Shown here: piece by piece, positions 9,158 to 17,951 of the stretch
How the letters are laid out: each line of letters opens with the position of its first letter
How positions within the stretch are numbered: position 1 is the stretch's first letter
Source of the DNA: DSWT01 sp035373625
Lineage (GTDB): Bacteria; Chloroflexota; Anaerolineae; B4-G1; SLSP01
Length of the DNA stretch: 64,000 bases
NCBI GenBank assembly: GCA_035373625.1
Contig: DAOSNS010000025.1
Span: 7,451-71,450 of the forward strand
Direction of reading: 5' to 3'
Notes under the pieces: model-generated
Seen by the model: the letters and a program-made list of their open reading frames with translations, nothing else
Told to the model about the DNA's origin: nothing
Databases searched by the model: none
Made by a program: the position numbers and the translations under genes

Positions 9158-10975
9158 GTGAGTCACGCGATCACCAAGAAACAACTGGGTGTGCTCATTA
9201 TCCTTGCCGGATTGGGCGCGGATGCTGTGCTTCTGATCGGCGGGCGTTTGGGCGTGGGAGCCTGGTCGGGCATTGGGCCGGTCGAGCGCGTGTTGCTGTT
9301 GGCGGGACTGGGATTCGCGCTTCTCGGTGTACCGTTGCTGCGCCTGGGGAATGTGCCGGCCGCCGCCGGGCATGAACCGCGATACGGGGCTGTGGCACGG
9401 TCGGAGATCGGCCACAAAGGAATGTCCTGGATCGGACGGGCAGTGGCGGCGTTAGCATTGCTGGTGTTCCTGGCCTACCTGGGCGTCTACGTCGCCTACG
9501 CCGCCGATCTCTTCGGCTGGCCCTACGATTATGACCAGGGCGAGAGCTTTGAGCTGTACGATGCCGTCTTGCACAGCCAGGGCGAATGGCCCTACCGCGA
9601 CAGCAGCGTGTATCCCTTCTATTCGTCGAACTACCCGCCGGTATTCCACATCCTCAACATCCTGTTTTTCCCTCTTTTTGGGAAGACCTTGCTCTCCGGG
9701 CGCGTGCTCTCATTCGTCATCACGTTGCTGACGGCGTTTGCCATTGGGTGGACGGTGTACCGTCGCACGGGCGGGGTCTTCATCCCGTTGATGAGCGGGC
9801 TGGCGTACACGGCCTCGAACTTCGTCTACCACATCGGCCCGCTGTGCCGTCAACACCTGACGATGGTGTTCTTCGAGACGTTGTGCGTTTTCTTTATCGC
9901 GGACGCGGAGAATCCACGCCACGGCAAATGCAATCTGGTGTTGGGACTCATCTGCCTGCTTCTGGCAGGCTATGCCAAACAATTGGCGGTCTTCACGGCG
10001 GCGGCGGTGTTCGGTTATCTGCTGCTGCGGAATCCCAGGCGCGCGCTCGTGAGTGTGATCGTCTTTGGCGCGCTCTTCGGGCTGGTTTTTCTGGGAATCA
10101 ATCGCGCTACTGACGGACATTGGTGGATCAACACCATTGCTGCGAATGTGAATGAATTTGTCTTCCCTCAGTTGATCGCCTTGACGCGCGCGTGGCTCAA
10201 GGTGCATACCGTGTTCATCGTCCTGGCGGTGGGCATGGTGATCTACGAAGCATACATCGGATCGCTGTCAGTTTACGCACTGTGGTTTGTCTGTGTGCTC
10301 GGCACCGGGGTGATGTCGGGCAAATGGGGCGCAGGAGAGGCATACTGGGTCTCGTCGGTGGCGGCGGCGATTGTCTTGAGCGGGTTTGCGTTAGGGAAGC
10401 TGCGCGACTCCATCACCCAGCAGCGCCGGCAATGGCAGGGCTACCTGGCCATCCTGATCCCGCTGTTGTTCCTGGTGCAGTCCACGCGGATGCTGCATCT
10501 GCCGACGGACGGGCCATTCTGGGGACCGGTCGCGCGCGTTCTGGGCGTTGCCGGGAAGTCGGTGTATGCCGATTATCCGTATTACGATTCGGTGGGCTAC
10601 ACGCAAGTCGGCCATTTTATGCTGCCGCGCGACTACGACGGCGGCGCGCGCATTATGGCGTACGTCCGGGGCACGGATCTGCCGGTTTTCAGCGAGGAGG
10701 CGGCTTTCACGATGCTGGCCGGCAAGCCGGTGGTGACGAATCCTACCCAGCTACTCAACCTGTATAACAACGGCCTGCTGGATACCCGCGAATTGGAAGC
10801 GATGATCCGCCGCGAAGCGTTTGGCCTGGTGATTATGCGGGCGCAATTTTATCCACCACCGGTGTTGGCCGCCATCGGACAGCATTATGGGCTGGTGGAA
10901 CACGTCCCGATGAACGGGTTCAACTATATCATTATGCAGCCGTTGGGGCAGCCGGAACTCAATGGGTCTCAGTAG
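9158..10975 (+). CDS. GT-C family membrane glycosyltransferase (GT39/ArnT-like)
   Basis: A 605-residue multi-pass protein with about eleven hydrophobic segments. The first large loop carries the acidic catalytic-type motif YDYDQGES, followed by SNYPPVFH, the pattern of polyprenyl-phosphate-dependent GT-C enzymes such as GT39/GT83. It probably transfers a sugar from a lipid-linked donor to a lipid or protein outside the membrane. The GTG start at 9158 is 6 nt after the response-regulator stop, so it is likely translated from the same mRNA. The acceptor is unknown, though the neighbouring LCP proteins and glycosyltransferases point to envelope glycan work. Confidence 0.7.
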   Translation: MSHAITKKQLGVLIILAGLGADAVLLIGGRLGVGAWSGIGPVERVLLLAGLGFALLGVPLLRLGNVPAAAGHEPRYGAVARSEIGHKGMSWIGRAVAALALLVFLAYLGVYVAYAADLFGWPYDYDQGESFELYDAVLHSQGEWPYRDSSVYPFYSSNYPPVFHILNILFFPLFGKTLLSGRVLSFVITLLTAFAIGWTVYRRTGGVFIPLMSGLAYTASNFVYHIGPLCRQHLTMVFFETLCVFFIADAENPRHGKCNLVLGLICLLLAGYAKQLAVFTAAAVFGYLLLRNPRRALVSVIVFGALFGLVFLGINRATDGHWWINTIAANVNEFVFPQLIALTRAWLKVHTVFIVLAVGMVIYEAYIGSLSVYALWFVCVLGTGVMSGKWGAGEAYWVSSVAAAIVLSGFALGKLRDSITQQRRQWQGYLAILIPLLFLVQSTRMLHLPTDGPFWGPVARVLGVAGKSVYADYPYYDSVGYTQVGHFMLPRDYDGGARIMAYVRGTDLPVFSEEAAFTMLAGKPVVTNPTQLLNLYNNGLLDTRELEAMIRREAFGLVIMRAQFYPPPVLAAIGQHYGLVEHVPMNGFNYIIMQPLGQPELNGSQ

Positions 10976-11040
10976 AAGCCCTGGAAGAAGTTGGCCTGGC
11001 AAATGCAATCCGGGCAGGACGACAACCCGGCCCGCTGGTA

Positions 11041-12414
11041 TCATTGCCGGTTGGCGTAATCCGCCCCCAAGATGATGATGATGTCGTATGGGGCGGTGGG
11101 GTTGTTGCCGTTCACAACCGCCGATTGTGGCAATTTCAACAGCGAAAGAATGGATTGGGCGGTCAGCGGTTTGTTACGGTTCAGGATCACCAACGAGGTG
11201 TCATAGTCCTGGCGATCGGCATTGTCGTAAGCGGCGACCGTCAGCCCGTTGGCTTCGAGGAATTGGCTGGTCGTGGAGGCCAATCCCTCAGTTTGGGTGC
11301 CGTTCAGGACAGAGATGGTGGCGGCTTCTTCGGCAAGGGTTTCGATATCCCCGTTGGTCAACCGCAAGCCGAACACCTCATCGCGCACTCGACGTATTTC
11401 ATCGCGCAACGGGATCAGAATTTGCATCTGGTCAGGTGTCGTTTTGAAAAGGGTACAGGACTCGTCAATCACACGGAAGGTGACGTCCTTCTCTATATCC
11501 ACACGCCGTGCCAGGTTTGCCAGCGCGATGACCTCCTCAAGTTGCAGCTTAGGATCAATTTTGACCGATTTTTCCAGGATTTGCAGGATCTCCGGCGCCT
11601 GAACGGCCAGTTGGGGAAGCATGTTGGCTTCTGTGACGCGCTTGACGATGGCCTTGATGACTTGCTGTTGTCGGCGCGCGCGATCGAAGTCGCCGCCGTT
11701 GGTGTGGCGCGTGCGGGCATATTTCAGCGCCTCTTCACCGTAAAAGTGATGCGGGCCGGCGTCTACGTGAAATACCTCAACCCCGTAATCGGGGGTCGGG
11801 TATTGGGTATCGTGGATGGTCTCCGGCACATCAATATCAATCCCCCCGATCCGGTCCACCAGCTCTACAAATGCCTGGAAATTGAAGCGCACGTAGTAAT
11901 CTATCTCCACGCCCAGGTTGTACTCCACCGTTTCCACCGCCAGCGCCGGCCCGCCGCCGGGATGACCGTAGGCGTCGCCGATGAAATGCGCCGTGTTGAT
12001 GCGGTCTTCGGTATAACCGGGGATGTGGACCCACAGGTCGCGGGGGATGGAGAGCACGCCGCCTTTCATCGTCACCGGGTCGAGGGTCGCCAGGATCATC
12101 GTGTCGGTGCGCCAGTAATCCGTTTCCTGGGCACGCTCGTCAATACCGAGGATCAATACGGTGATGCGATCGGTGCCGGTCCACACCGGCAGCGTCTCCC
12201 CTTCGATGTGGCCGATGTTGGGACTTTCGCCTTCGGTCTGCTTGATTGTGAACTCCGGCAGAATATCCACTGTGGCGATGCGCTGGCGGGTTGTCAGGTA
12301 GACGGTTACGCCGGCTGCCGCGGTCAGCGTCAGGTAAATCAACACCAGGCCGATTTTGATCAGCGTGGCGTAGGGCAGACGGTTTCCGATAGCCTGGCTT
12401 TCGGTTGAGACCAT
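11041..12414 (-). CDS. LytR-CpsA-Psr family protein with LytR_C domain
   Basis: A 457-residue protein with a short cytoplasmic N-terminus, one membrane helix (about 17-40) and an LCP catalytic domain at about 85-240. Visible LCP motifs are SIPRDLWV, the RINTAH segment, and the Arg-rich ALKYARTRH...DFDRARRQQ block that holds the lipid-pyrophosphate. A LytR_C domain follows at about 365-455 (VLNGTQTEGLA). LCP proteins attach glycan chains to peptidoglycan or other acceptors. It is a tandem paralogue of the gene upstream, 12 nt away and sharing the same domain order. It converges with the GT-C gene. Confidence 0.88.
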   Translation of the reverse strand: MVSTESQAIGNRLPYATLIKIGLVLIYLTLTAAAGVTVYLTTRQRIATVDILPEFTIKQTEGESPNIGHIEGETLPVWTGTDRITVLILGIDERAQETDYWRTDTMILATLDPVTMKGGVLSIPRDLWVHIPGYTEDRINTAHFIGDAYGHPGGGPALAVETVEYNLGVEIDYYVRFNFQAFVELVDRIGGIDIDVPETIHDTQYPTPDYGVEVFHVDAGPHHFYGEEALKYARTRHTNGGDFDRARRQQQVIKAIVKRVTEANMLPQLAVQAPEILQILEKSVKIDPKLQLEEVIALANLARRVDIEKDVTFRVIDESCTLFKTTPDQMQILIPLRDEIRRVRDEVFGLRLTNGDIETLAEEAATISVLNGTQTEGLASTTSQFLEANGLTVAAYDNADRQDYDTSLVILNRNKPLTAQSILSLLKLPQSAVVNGNNPTAPYDIIIILGADYANRQ

Positions 12415-12426
12415 AACATTCCCTCT

Positions 12427-13809
12427 TTACGGTGTACCTGCATAATCGTTGCCGAGGATCACCAAAATATCCTGGGCAGCATTGGGATCGGTGCCTTTGA
12501 CAACCGCTGTTGGTGGGAGATGGAGCAAGCTGAGCAGACGCGCCGCCGTTTGAGGTTTATCGCGATTCAGGATGATTTGCGAATGCGCATAATCCTGACG
12601 GTCGGCGTTGCCGATTTGGGCGACATTGATCCCTTGGGCCCGGAGTGAGTCCGCCGTTGTGCCGGCTAACCCTGTCCGCATGGTACCGTTGAGCACTGCG
12701 ACGGTGGCGATTTCAGGGGTGGGCGTGATAACCGGTTGGACGGGTTGCGCCTGGGCCTGGTCGGGCGCCGGCGTGGGCAAATCGGCGGCAAACACATAAT
12801 CGCGCACCTCACGCAGCCGATCACGCAGCGGCACCAACACCTGCGCGCCGTCGGGCGTGACCCATTGCTGGGTGCAGGTCTGGTCAATCACGCCGTAGCG
12901 GATTGTCGAGCGATCCACCTGCGTCGCCAGATTCGCCAGCGCCAGGATTTGATCCAACGCCAGGTCGGTCTGCACCGAAGTCTCCAGCGTCTTGTAGATC
13001 TCCGGCGCTTGCTTTGCCAGATCGGGGAGCAAGCCCACATCGGTAACTTTCTCCAGGACGGCCGCCATCACCTGTTGTTGACGGCGCGCGCGGTCGAAGT
13101 CACTGCTACCGTGACGGGTGCGGGCATATTTGAGCGCCATTTCCCCATCGAAATGGTGCCAACCGGCCGAGATGTAGAGTGGATCGTAGCCGTAGGTATA
13201 GTCGGGGTACAGGGGATCGTTGATATCTTTTTCGACGTAAATATCCACGCCGCCGATGAGGTTGACCAGGGTGACAAAGCCCTGGAAGTTAAGGCGCACG
13301 TAATAGTGGATCGGCACACCGAAGTTGTATTCGACCGTCTCACGCGCCAGCCCCGGCCCACCGCCTTTGTGACCGTAGAGTTCACCGAGGAAGTGAGCGG
13401 TATTGATGCGCCCATCATTATAACCGGGGATGGGCACCCACAGGTCGCGGGGGATGGAAAGCACGCCGGCCATTTTCGACACCGGATCGAGGGTCAACAA
13501 GATCATCGTATCGGTGCGCCACGGTCCATGCTCTTGCGCCCGCTCGTCAATGCCCAAAAGTAGCACGTTGACACGTTCTTTGCCTGTCCAGATGGGCAGA
13601 ATCTGCCCGAATTCGTACTTCACATTCTCGCTGGGGCCGGTGCTATCCGGCAATCCCGACGCGATCCCCGGACGGGCTAAGAATCCCTGGAACCACGATA
13701 CCGCGAAAACCACAATCCAGGCAATGATCGCCAGGAACATCAGCGCCAGCAGTGCGGTAATCACTGCCGGAACCGTATTGCCACGCCTGTAGGTTCTTCT
13801 CCGTGCCAT
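12427..13809 (-). CDS. LytR-CpsA-Psr family protein with LytR_C domain (paralogue)
   Basis: A 460-residue protein with a basic N-terminus (MARRRTYRRG), a membrane helix at about 15-40, an LCP domain with SIPRDLWV, RINTAHF and RTRHGSSDFDRARRQQ, and a C-terminal LytR_C domain (VLNGTMRTGLAG). A Pro/Gln-rich linker (about 345-370) separates the two domains, unlike the downstream paralogue. It is first in the LCP pair; an extended -10 promoter lies just upstream. The two copies suggest different acceptors or donors, or redundancy. Confidence 0.88.
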   Translation of the reverse strand: MARRRTYRRGNTVPAVITALLALMFLAIIAWIVVFAVSWFQGFLARPGIASGLPDSTGPSENVKYEFGQILPIWTGKERVNVLLLGIDERAQEHGPWRTDTMILLTLDPVSKMAGVLSIPRDLWVPIPGYNDGRINTAHFLGELYGHKGGGPGLARETVEYNFGVPIHYYVRLNFQGFVTLVNLIGGVDIYVEKDINDPLYPDYTYGYDPLYISAGWHHFDGEMALKYARTRHGSSDFDRARRQQQVMAAVLEKVTDVGLLPDLAKQAPEIYKTLETSVQTDLALDQILALANLATQVDRSTIRYGVIDQTCTQQWVTPDGAQVLVPLRDRLREVRDYVFAADLPTPAPDQAQAQPVQPVITPTPEIATVAVLNGTMRTGLAGTTADSLRAQGINVAQIGNADRQDYAHSQIILNRDKPQTAARLLSLLHLPPTAVVKGTDPNAAQDILVILGNDYAGTP

Positions 13810-13845
13810 AGTATGATGATTTCCTCAAAAGATAGGGATTGATAC

Positions 13846-13854
13846 ATTATACCA
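13846..13854 (-). promoter_or_regulatory. Extended -10 promoter for the LCP gene pair
   Basis: On the minus strand the sequence reads TGGTATAAT, a perfect TATAAT with an extended TG, 36 bp before the LCP start codon. No clear -35 is present. The same extended -10 form precedes the histidine kinase gene. Confidence 0.45.
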
Positions 13855-13868
13855 TACCCTTTCAAAGG

Positions 13869-15026
13869 CTATACGGACTTCAGCAACGCGGCTTCCCATT
13901 GATCAACGGCAGTTTCGATATCGTAATAGCGGTGGATGAATTGCTGTCCCGCTGCGCCGAGCCGGGCGCGGGCTTCGGGGTCACGCAGCAGGGCGATCAC
14001 GGCGTCGGCAAAGGTTTCTGGCGTGTCGGCGGTGAGCAGATGCTCGCCGGGTGTGGCGCCGATGCCGTGGTTGCACGCCGATGTCGCCACGACCGGCACG
14101 CCCAGCGCCATCGCATCCAGAATCTTCTGCAGCAGCCCCCCGGCGACCAACATGGGAGATACGAAAACCGCCGCCGCCCGGTACCAGGGCGCCAAATCCT
14201 CCACAAAACCGGTCACAAAACAATGTTCTCCATCCGCACACGCCTGTAATTCCACCGGCGGCGATCCGCCAACGATGTAGAACCGCGCTTCGGGAACGGC
14301 GGCGCGGATGCGCGGCCATACGTGATTGAGGAACCAGGACACGCCGGCAATGTTATGATCGCGGCCCATCGCTCCGACGAAAAGGAGATTGGGACCGGCG
14401 GGAACGGCAGGAACAATTTGCGGGTCGGGAGAAACTGCCGGGGCAAGGGGAAGCAAGAGCCAGGGGCGCGTCGGGCAGGCTGCCGTCAACAGGGCCCGGT
14501 CGCCTTCGGAGATGGCGAGGCACACGGCATAGCGCCGGTAGAGTGCCGGTTCGAAGCCGCGGTAAAAAGCGCCGATAGCTTTGTCCCACAGCCACCGCAG
14601 GCCACGTGTGTGCGCCGCCTTCTGTGCTTGCAAGAACCAGTTCACATCCTGGGTGCGAAATGAGGCGCGGGGGAGACGCATGCCCAGCAGAATTACTGCT
14701 GTCTGGGTAGTCTCAACATGGACGAAGTCGGGGTGCAACTCACGTAGAGCGCGCGCTGTTGCGCCCCGCAGTGCCAGATAACTGCGTATCAACGCCAGGG
14801 GACGCGGCCCCGGCAAGGCGCGATGGTGGGGCACGGTATACACCCGTTCACAGATGGCTTCGACGTGAGGAAGCAACGCGCGTTCCTCATCCAGGATGCG
14901 CGCTACCAGGCTCAGGCGGTGTCCACGTCGTCGCATGGCCTCCATCAGCCGGAAAAGCGATTCCCCCCCGGCATGACCCACCGAGGGGGCAGGAAATTGC
15001 TTGTAGATGAAGAGAATTCTCGCCAT
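13869..15026 (-). CDS. GT1/GT4-type glycosyltransferase
   Basis: A 385-residue GT-B fold enzyme. The N-terminal Rossmann domain opens with ARILFIYKQFPAP and a Gly-rich turn. The C-terminal donor-binding domain has NLLFVGAMGRDHN, then VFVSPMLVAGGLLQKILDAMALG, the E/D-x7-G family pattern in modified form, then VVATSAC. It probably transfers a nucleotide-sugar residue to an envelope glycan. ATG 15026 (MARILF) was preferred to the longer frame because the extra N-terminus is non-homologous and lies in a repeat-rich intergenic region. A neighbouring role with the LCP proteins is likely but not proven. Confidence 0.8.
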   Translation of the reverse strand: MARILFIYKQFPAPSVGHAGGESLFRLMEAMRRRGHRLSLVARILDEERALLPHVEAICERVYTVPHHRALPGPRPLALIRSYLALRGATARALRELHPDFVHVETTQTAVILLGMRLPRASFRTQDVNWFLQAQKAAHTRGLRWLWDKAIGAFYRGFEPALYRRYAVCLAISEGDRALLTAACPTRPWLLLPLAPAVSPDPQIVPAVPAGPNLLFVGAMGRDHNIAGVSWFLNHVWPRIRAAVPEARFYIVGGSPPVELQACADGEHCFVTGFVEDLAPWYRAAAVFVSPMLVAGGLLQKILDAMALGVPVVATSACNHGIGATPGEHLLTADTPETFADAVIALLRDPEARARLGAAGQQFIHRYYDIETAVDQWEAALLKSV

Positions 15027-15035
15027 AAATTTCCA

Positions 15036-15215
15036 TTTCACCACAGTCACTATGCTCCCAGGAGCACCGTGAAGGATGAAAATACCGTCTGTTTTCAGAC
15101 TAGCGACTTTTACCGCCAAGAACACAGAATCCGCAGAGTTATCAAAAATTGCCCCGCGCTCTGGGTGAACTCTGCGGTTAAATCAGCGGTAAAGTTCTGC
15201 CGGTTTGCGTAAGCC
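15036..15215. repeat. Intergenic element III, copy 1
   Basis: This spacer shares segments with 42033-42365: an opening TCACCNCAGTC...ATGCTC block and a closing block that ends in CTCTGCGGT...AGCGGTAAAGTT and TTTGCGTAAG. Parts also recur at 22125-22230. The ends resemble a GACTTACGCA-type inverted terminus. No coding potential is seen. It is probably a non-autonomous mobile element or its remnant. Confidence 0.45.
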
Positions 15216-15225
15216 CTGGCTCTAA

Positions 15226-16113
15226 ATTGCTTCGCGGGGATCCTCACATTGCTTCGCGGGGATCCTCAAATTGCTTCGCGGGGATCGTCAGATCCCCCGC
15301 ACCCTGCTAACCGAGCGGCACAGCTACGACAATCGTCCCTAACCCACATTGCTTCGCGGGGATCCTCAAATTGCTTCGCGGGGATCGTCAGATCCCCGCA
15401 CCCTGCTAACCGAGCGGCACAGCTACGACAATTGTCCCTAACCCACATTGCTTCGCGGGGATCCTCAAATTGCTTCGCGGGGATCGTCAGATCCCCGCAC
15501 CCTGCTAACCGAGCGGCACAGCTACGACAATTGTCCCTAACCCACATTGCTTCGCGGGGATCCTCAAATTGCTCCGCGGGGATCGTCAGATCCCCGCACC
15601 CGCACCCTGCTAACCAAGCGGCACAGCTACGACAATTGTCCCTAACCCATTGCTTCGCGGGGATCGTCAGATCCCCGCACCCGCACCCTGCTAACCAAGC
15701 GGCACAGCCACGACAATTGTCCCTAACCCACATTGCTTCGCGGGGATCGTCAGATCCCCGCACCCGCACCCTGCTAACCAAGCGGNNNNNNNNNNNNNNN
15801 NNNNNNNNNNNNNNNNNNNNNNNNNNNNNNNNNNNNNNNNNNNNNNNNNNNNNNNNNNNNNNNNNNNNNNNNNNNNNNNNNNNNNCATTGCTTCGCGGGG
15901 ATCGTCAGATCCCCGCACCCGCACCCTGCTAACCAAGCGGCACAGCTACGACAATTGTCCCTAACCCATTGCTTCGCGGGGATCGTCAGATCCCCGCACC
16001 CGCACCCTGCTAACCAAGCGGCACAGCCACGACAATTGTCCCTAACCCACATTGCTTCGCGGGGATCGTCAGATCCCCGCACCCTGCTAACCGAGCGGCA
16101 CAGCTACGACAAT
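15226..16113. repeat. Tandem array of RNase J gene-tail units
   Basis: At least nine copies of a unit that contains the last 27 nt of the rnj gene (eight codons IVVAVPLG plus stop) and a GC palindrome GCGGGGATC-N4-GATCCCCGC. Unit starts, taken at CTAACC, are 15307, 15406, 15505, 15610, 15691, 15774, 15929, 16010 and the true gene end 16087. Spacings are 99, 99, 105, 81, 83, (gap), 81 and 77 bp. Left-hand units carry one extra TTGCTTCGCGGGGATCCTCAA block, and middle units a duplicated CACCCG. Identity to the gene stops exactly upstream of the 27 nt. Each unit's palindrome could act as a terminator stem or REP-like site. Confidence 0.9.
15786..15885. other. Assembly gap (100 N)
   Basis: Exactly 100 N inside the tandem array, a conventional placeholder for a gap of unknown size. 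The true number of repeat units is therefore unknown. Confidence 0.98.
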
Positions 16114-17739
16114 CATCTCTGGCCGGCTTTGCACCTGCTCATAGAAAAAGTTCGACATTGCGCGCTCAACGGCCCGCTCGATATCTGCCTGTGAGGAAGT
16201 GCCGCGTGTGGCCTGCAACGTCTGCTGGATGAGCGGATGGGCGCGCGCGATCAAGGTGTCGAGGACTTCGGCAGCGGCCACCCCCCGCGCGGTGATGCGC
16301 GGCTCGCCGATCAGCCCCCCTTGCCGGCGGTTATAGGTGAAAACGACACTGCACACCCCGGAGACGGCCAGCGCCTCACGGTCCTGAATGATCTGCGGGC
16401 TGACCGCGTCCCCAACCAGCGTGCCGTCCACAAAGACGTACCCTCCCGGCACCCGCTCGCCGACTTCGAGGCTATCTTGCGAGAAACGCAGAATGTAGCC
16501 GTTTTCCACCACCGCAATGTTCTGATGGGGGATGCCGACTTCCTGGGCCAACCTGGCGTGTTGTTTCAAGTGGCGCAGTTCCCCGTGAATGGGCACGAAA
16601 AATTTGGGGCGCAGAAGATTGAGCAGCATTTTCTGCTCTTCCTGACTGGCATGCCCGGAGACATGCACCGGCGCGACAGGATGATAGACGACGTTCGCAC
16701 CCTTCTGGAAGAGGCGGTTGATGACGCGGTGCACAGTTTCTTCGTTGCCGGGGATGGTGTGGGATGAGAGTACCACCGTATCGCCGGGCACAATGCGCAG
16801 CGAGGGATGTCGCGCGATCGCCAGCCGTCCCATAATCGAGCGCGGCTCGCCCTGCGCGCCGGTGGCGATGATGGTGACCTGGTGTGGCGGCAGGCGGTTG
16901 ATGTCCTGCAAAGGCAGGATGAGATCGTCGGGTACGTCCAGATACCCCAGACGACGGGCCATTTTGACGTTCTTGAGCATGGTGGTGCCGGCAATCGCCA
17001 CCTTGCGTCCAAAAGTGCGGGCGACTTCCATCACCTGCTGGATGCGGGAGATGAGTGAGGCGAACGTCGCCACGATGATGCGTCCATTGGCCTGGCGGAA
17101 GACATTGGCCAACGCGACATTGAGGCTGGCCTCGGAAGGCGTTGTGCCGGGATCGGTGGCGTTGGTACTATCGGCAAGTAACACCAGCACCCCGCGCTGG
17201 TGGAACTCGACAAGTTTGGCGATGTCGCTGGGCCAGCCGTCTACCGGCGTGTGATCCATTTTGTAATCCCCACTGTGGACGACGAGGCCCAGGGGGGTAT
17301 CAATGCCCAAACCCACGGCGTCGGGGATACTGTGACACACGTGGTACGGCTCGACGGCGAACGGCCCCAGGTGGATGACGTCCCCGGGTTCCATCGGCTG
17401 GAGTTTGACGCGCTTCTGCAATTCCCGGTTGAGTTTGACCTCGATCAAGCCGCGCGTCAGCCTGGTCGCATAGACCGGCGCGTCGAATTCCTGCAGGAAA
17501 TGCGGCAGCGCGCCGATGTGATCTTCGTGCCCGTGGGTGATGATGATGCCCCGTATGCGGTCTTCTTTGCCTTTGAGATAGCGGTAATCGGGGATGATGT
17601 ATTCCACACCCGGCATGTCGCTTTCCGGGAACATCATCCCGACATCCACGATCAGGATGTTACGCCCGTATTCCAGCGCCATCATATTTTTGCCAACTTC
17701 CCCCAGGCCCCCCAGGGGAATGATCTGTAACTTTTCCAT
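16087..17739 (-). CDS. rnj: Ribonuclease J
   Basis: A 550-residue metallo-beta-lactamase/beta-CASP ribonuclease. It has the zinc motif HGHEDHIG near residue 70, further ligands in VHSGDYKMDH, the beta-CASP SNATDPG and SHTIPGNEE motifs, and the VHVSGHASQEE segment near 365. RNase J performs 5'-exo and endo cleavage in mRNA decay and rRNA maturation. Length and C-terminal domain fit the family. The C-terminal end RPEMIVVAVPLG looks native, since family members end in similar strands. The last 27 nt are repeated many times downstream. A strong promoter lies just upstream. Confidence 0.93.
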   Translation of the reverse strand: MEKLQIIPLGGLGEVGKNMMALEYGRNILIVDVGMMFPESDMPGVEYIIPDYRYLKGKEDRIRGIIITHGHEDHIGALPHFLQEFDAPVYATRLTRGLIEVKLNRELQKRVKLQPMEPGDVIHLGPFAVEPYHVCHSIPDAVGLGIDTPLGLVVHSGDYKMDHTPVDGWPSDIAKLVEFHQRGVLVLLADSTNATDPGTTPSEASLNVALANVFRQANGRIIVATFASLISRIQQVMEVARTFGRKVAIAGTTMLKNVKMARRLGYLDVPDDLILPLQDINRLPPHQVTIIATGAQGEPRSIMGRLAIARHPSLRIVPGDTVVLSSHTIPGNEETVHRVINRLFQKGANVVYHPVAPVHVSGHASQEEQKMLLNLLRPKFFVPIHGELRHLKQHARLAQEVGIPHQNIAVVENGYILRFSQDSLEVGERVPGGYVFVDGTLVGDAVSPQIIQDREALAVSGVCSVVFTYNRRQGGLIGEPRITARGVAAAEVLDTLIARAHPLIQQTLQATRGTSSQADIERAVERAMSNFFYEQVQSRPEMIVVAVPLG

Positions 17740-17747
17740 GAAGTTAC

Positions 17748-17775
17748 CTTATATCATATTCGATAAGCCTGTCAA
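17748..17775 (-). promoter_or_regulatory. Sigma-70-type promoter of rnj
   Basis: On the minus strand a perfect TTGACA (17770-17775) and TATAAG (17748-17753) are spaced by 16 bp, just upstream of the RNase J start at 17739. If used, the leader would be almost absent, so the real start site or the -10 may be shifted. A small inverted-repeat element begins 15 bp upstream of the -35. Confidence 0.5.
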
Positions 17776-17789
17776 ACATTGGTTAACGT

Positions 17790-17946
17790 AGGGCTATCGC
17801 ATTTGGATGCTTCCGGCAACTGAATACGGTCTAAAGGCCAGGGAAAGAGGGGGGACTTCGTCCCGCCACAAAAATCCTTAAAGAAGCCGCTTTGGCGGCA
17901 CAACGGACAGCACGACGGAACAAAGTTTCCCAAATGTGATAGCTCT
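17790..17946. mobile_element. MITE-like element, family II, copy A
   Basis: A 157-bp element with imperfect 17-bp terminal inverted repeats: AGGGCTATCGCATTTGG at the left, and the complement of AGAGCTATCACATTTGG at the right. Its reverse complement aligns along nearly the full length with 42086-42252. It is flanked by TTGGTTAACGT (17779-17789) and TTGGCTAACGT (17948-17958), a likely 11-bp target duplication with one mismatch and one extra base at the right junction. The right flank includes the mutM stop codon, so the element sits between mutM and the rnj promoter. No ORF is present. Confidence 0.7.
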
Positions 17947-17951
17947 TTTGG

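Noticed and set aside
11044..12408. A 454-codon plus-strand frame opposite the first LCP gene
   Set aside because: The LCP gene is certain from motifs; the opposite frame mirrors it almost exactly and lacks a ribosome site.
15249..15932. Long open frames on both strands of the array
   Set aside because: They arise because the unit has no stop in some frames, run through the N gap, and code for repetitive peptides with no protein-like character.
15226..16113. CRISPR-like appearance of the repeat array
   Set aside because: Units are 77-105 bp and are repeated throughout; there are no unique spacers and no cas genes. The content is a gene tail plus a palindrome.
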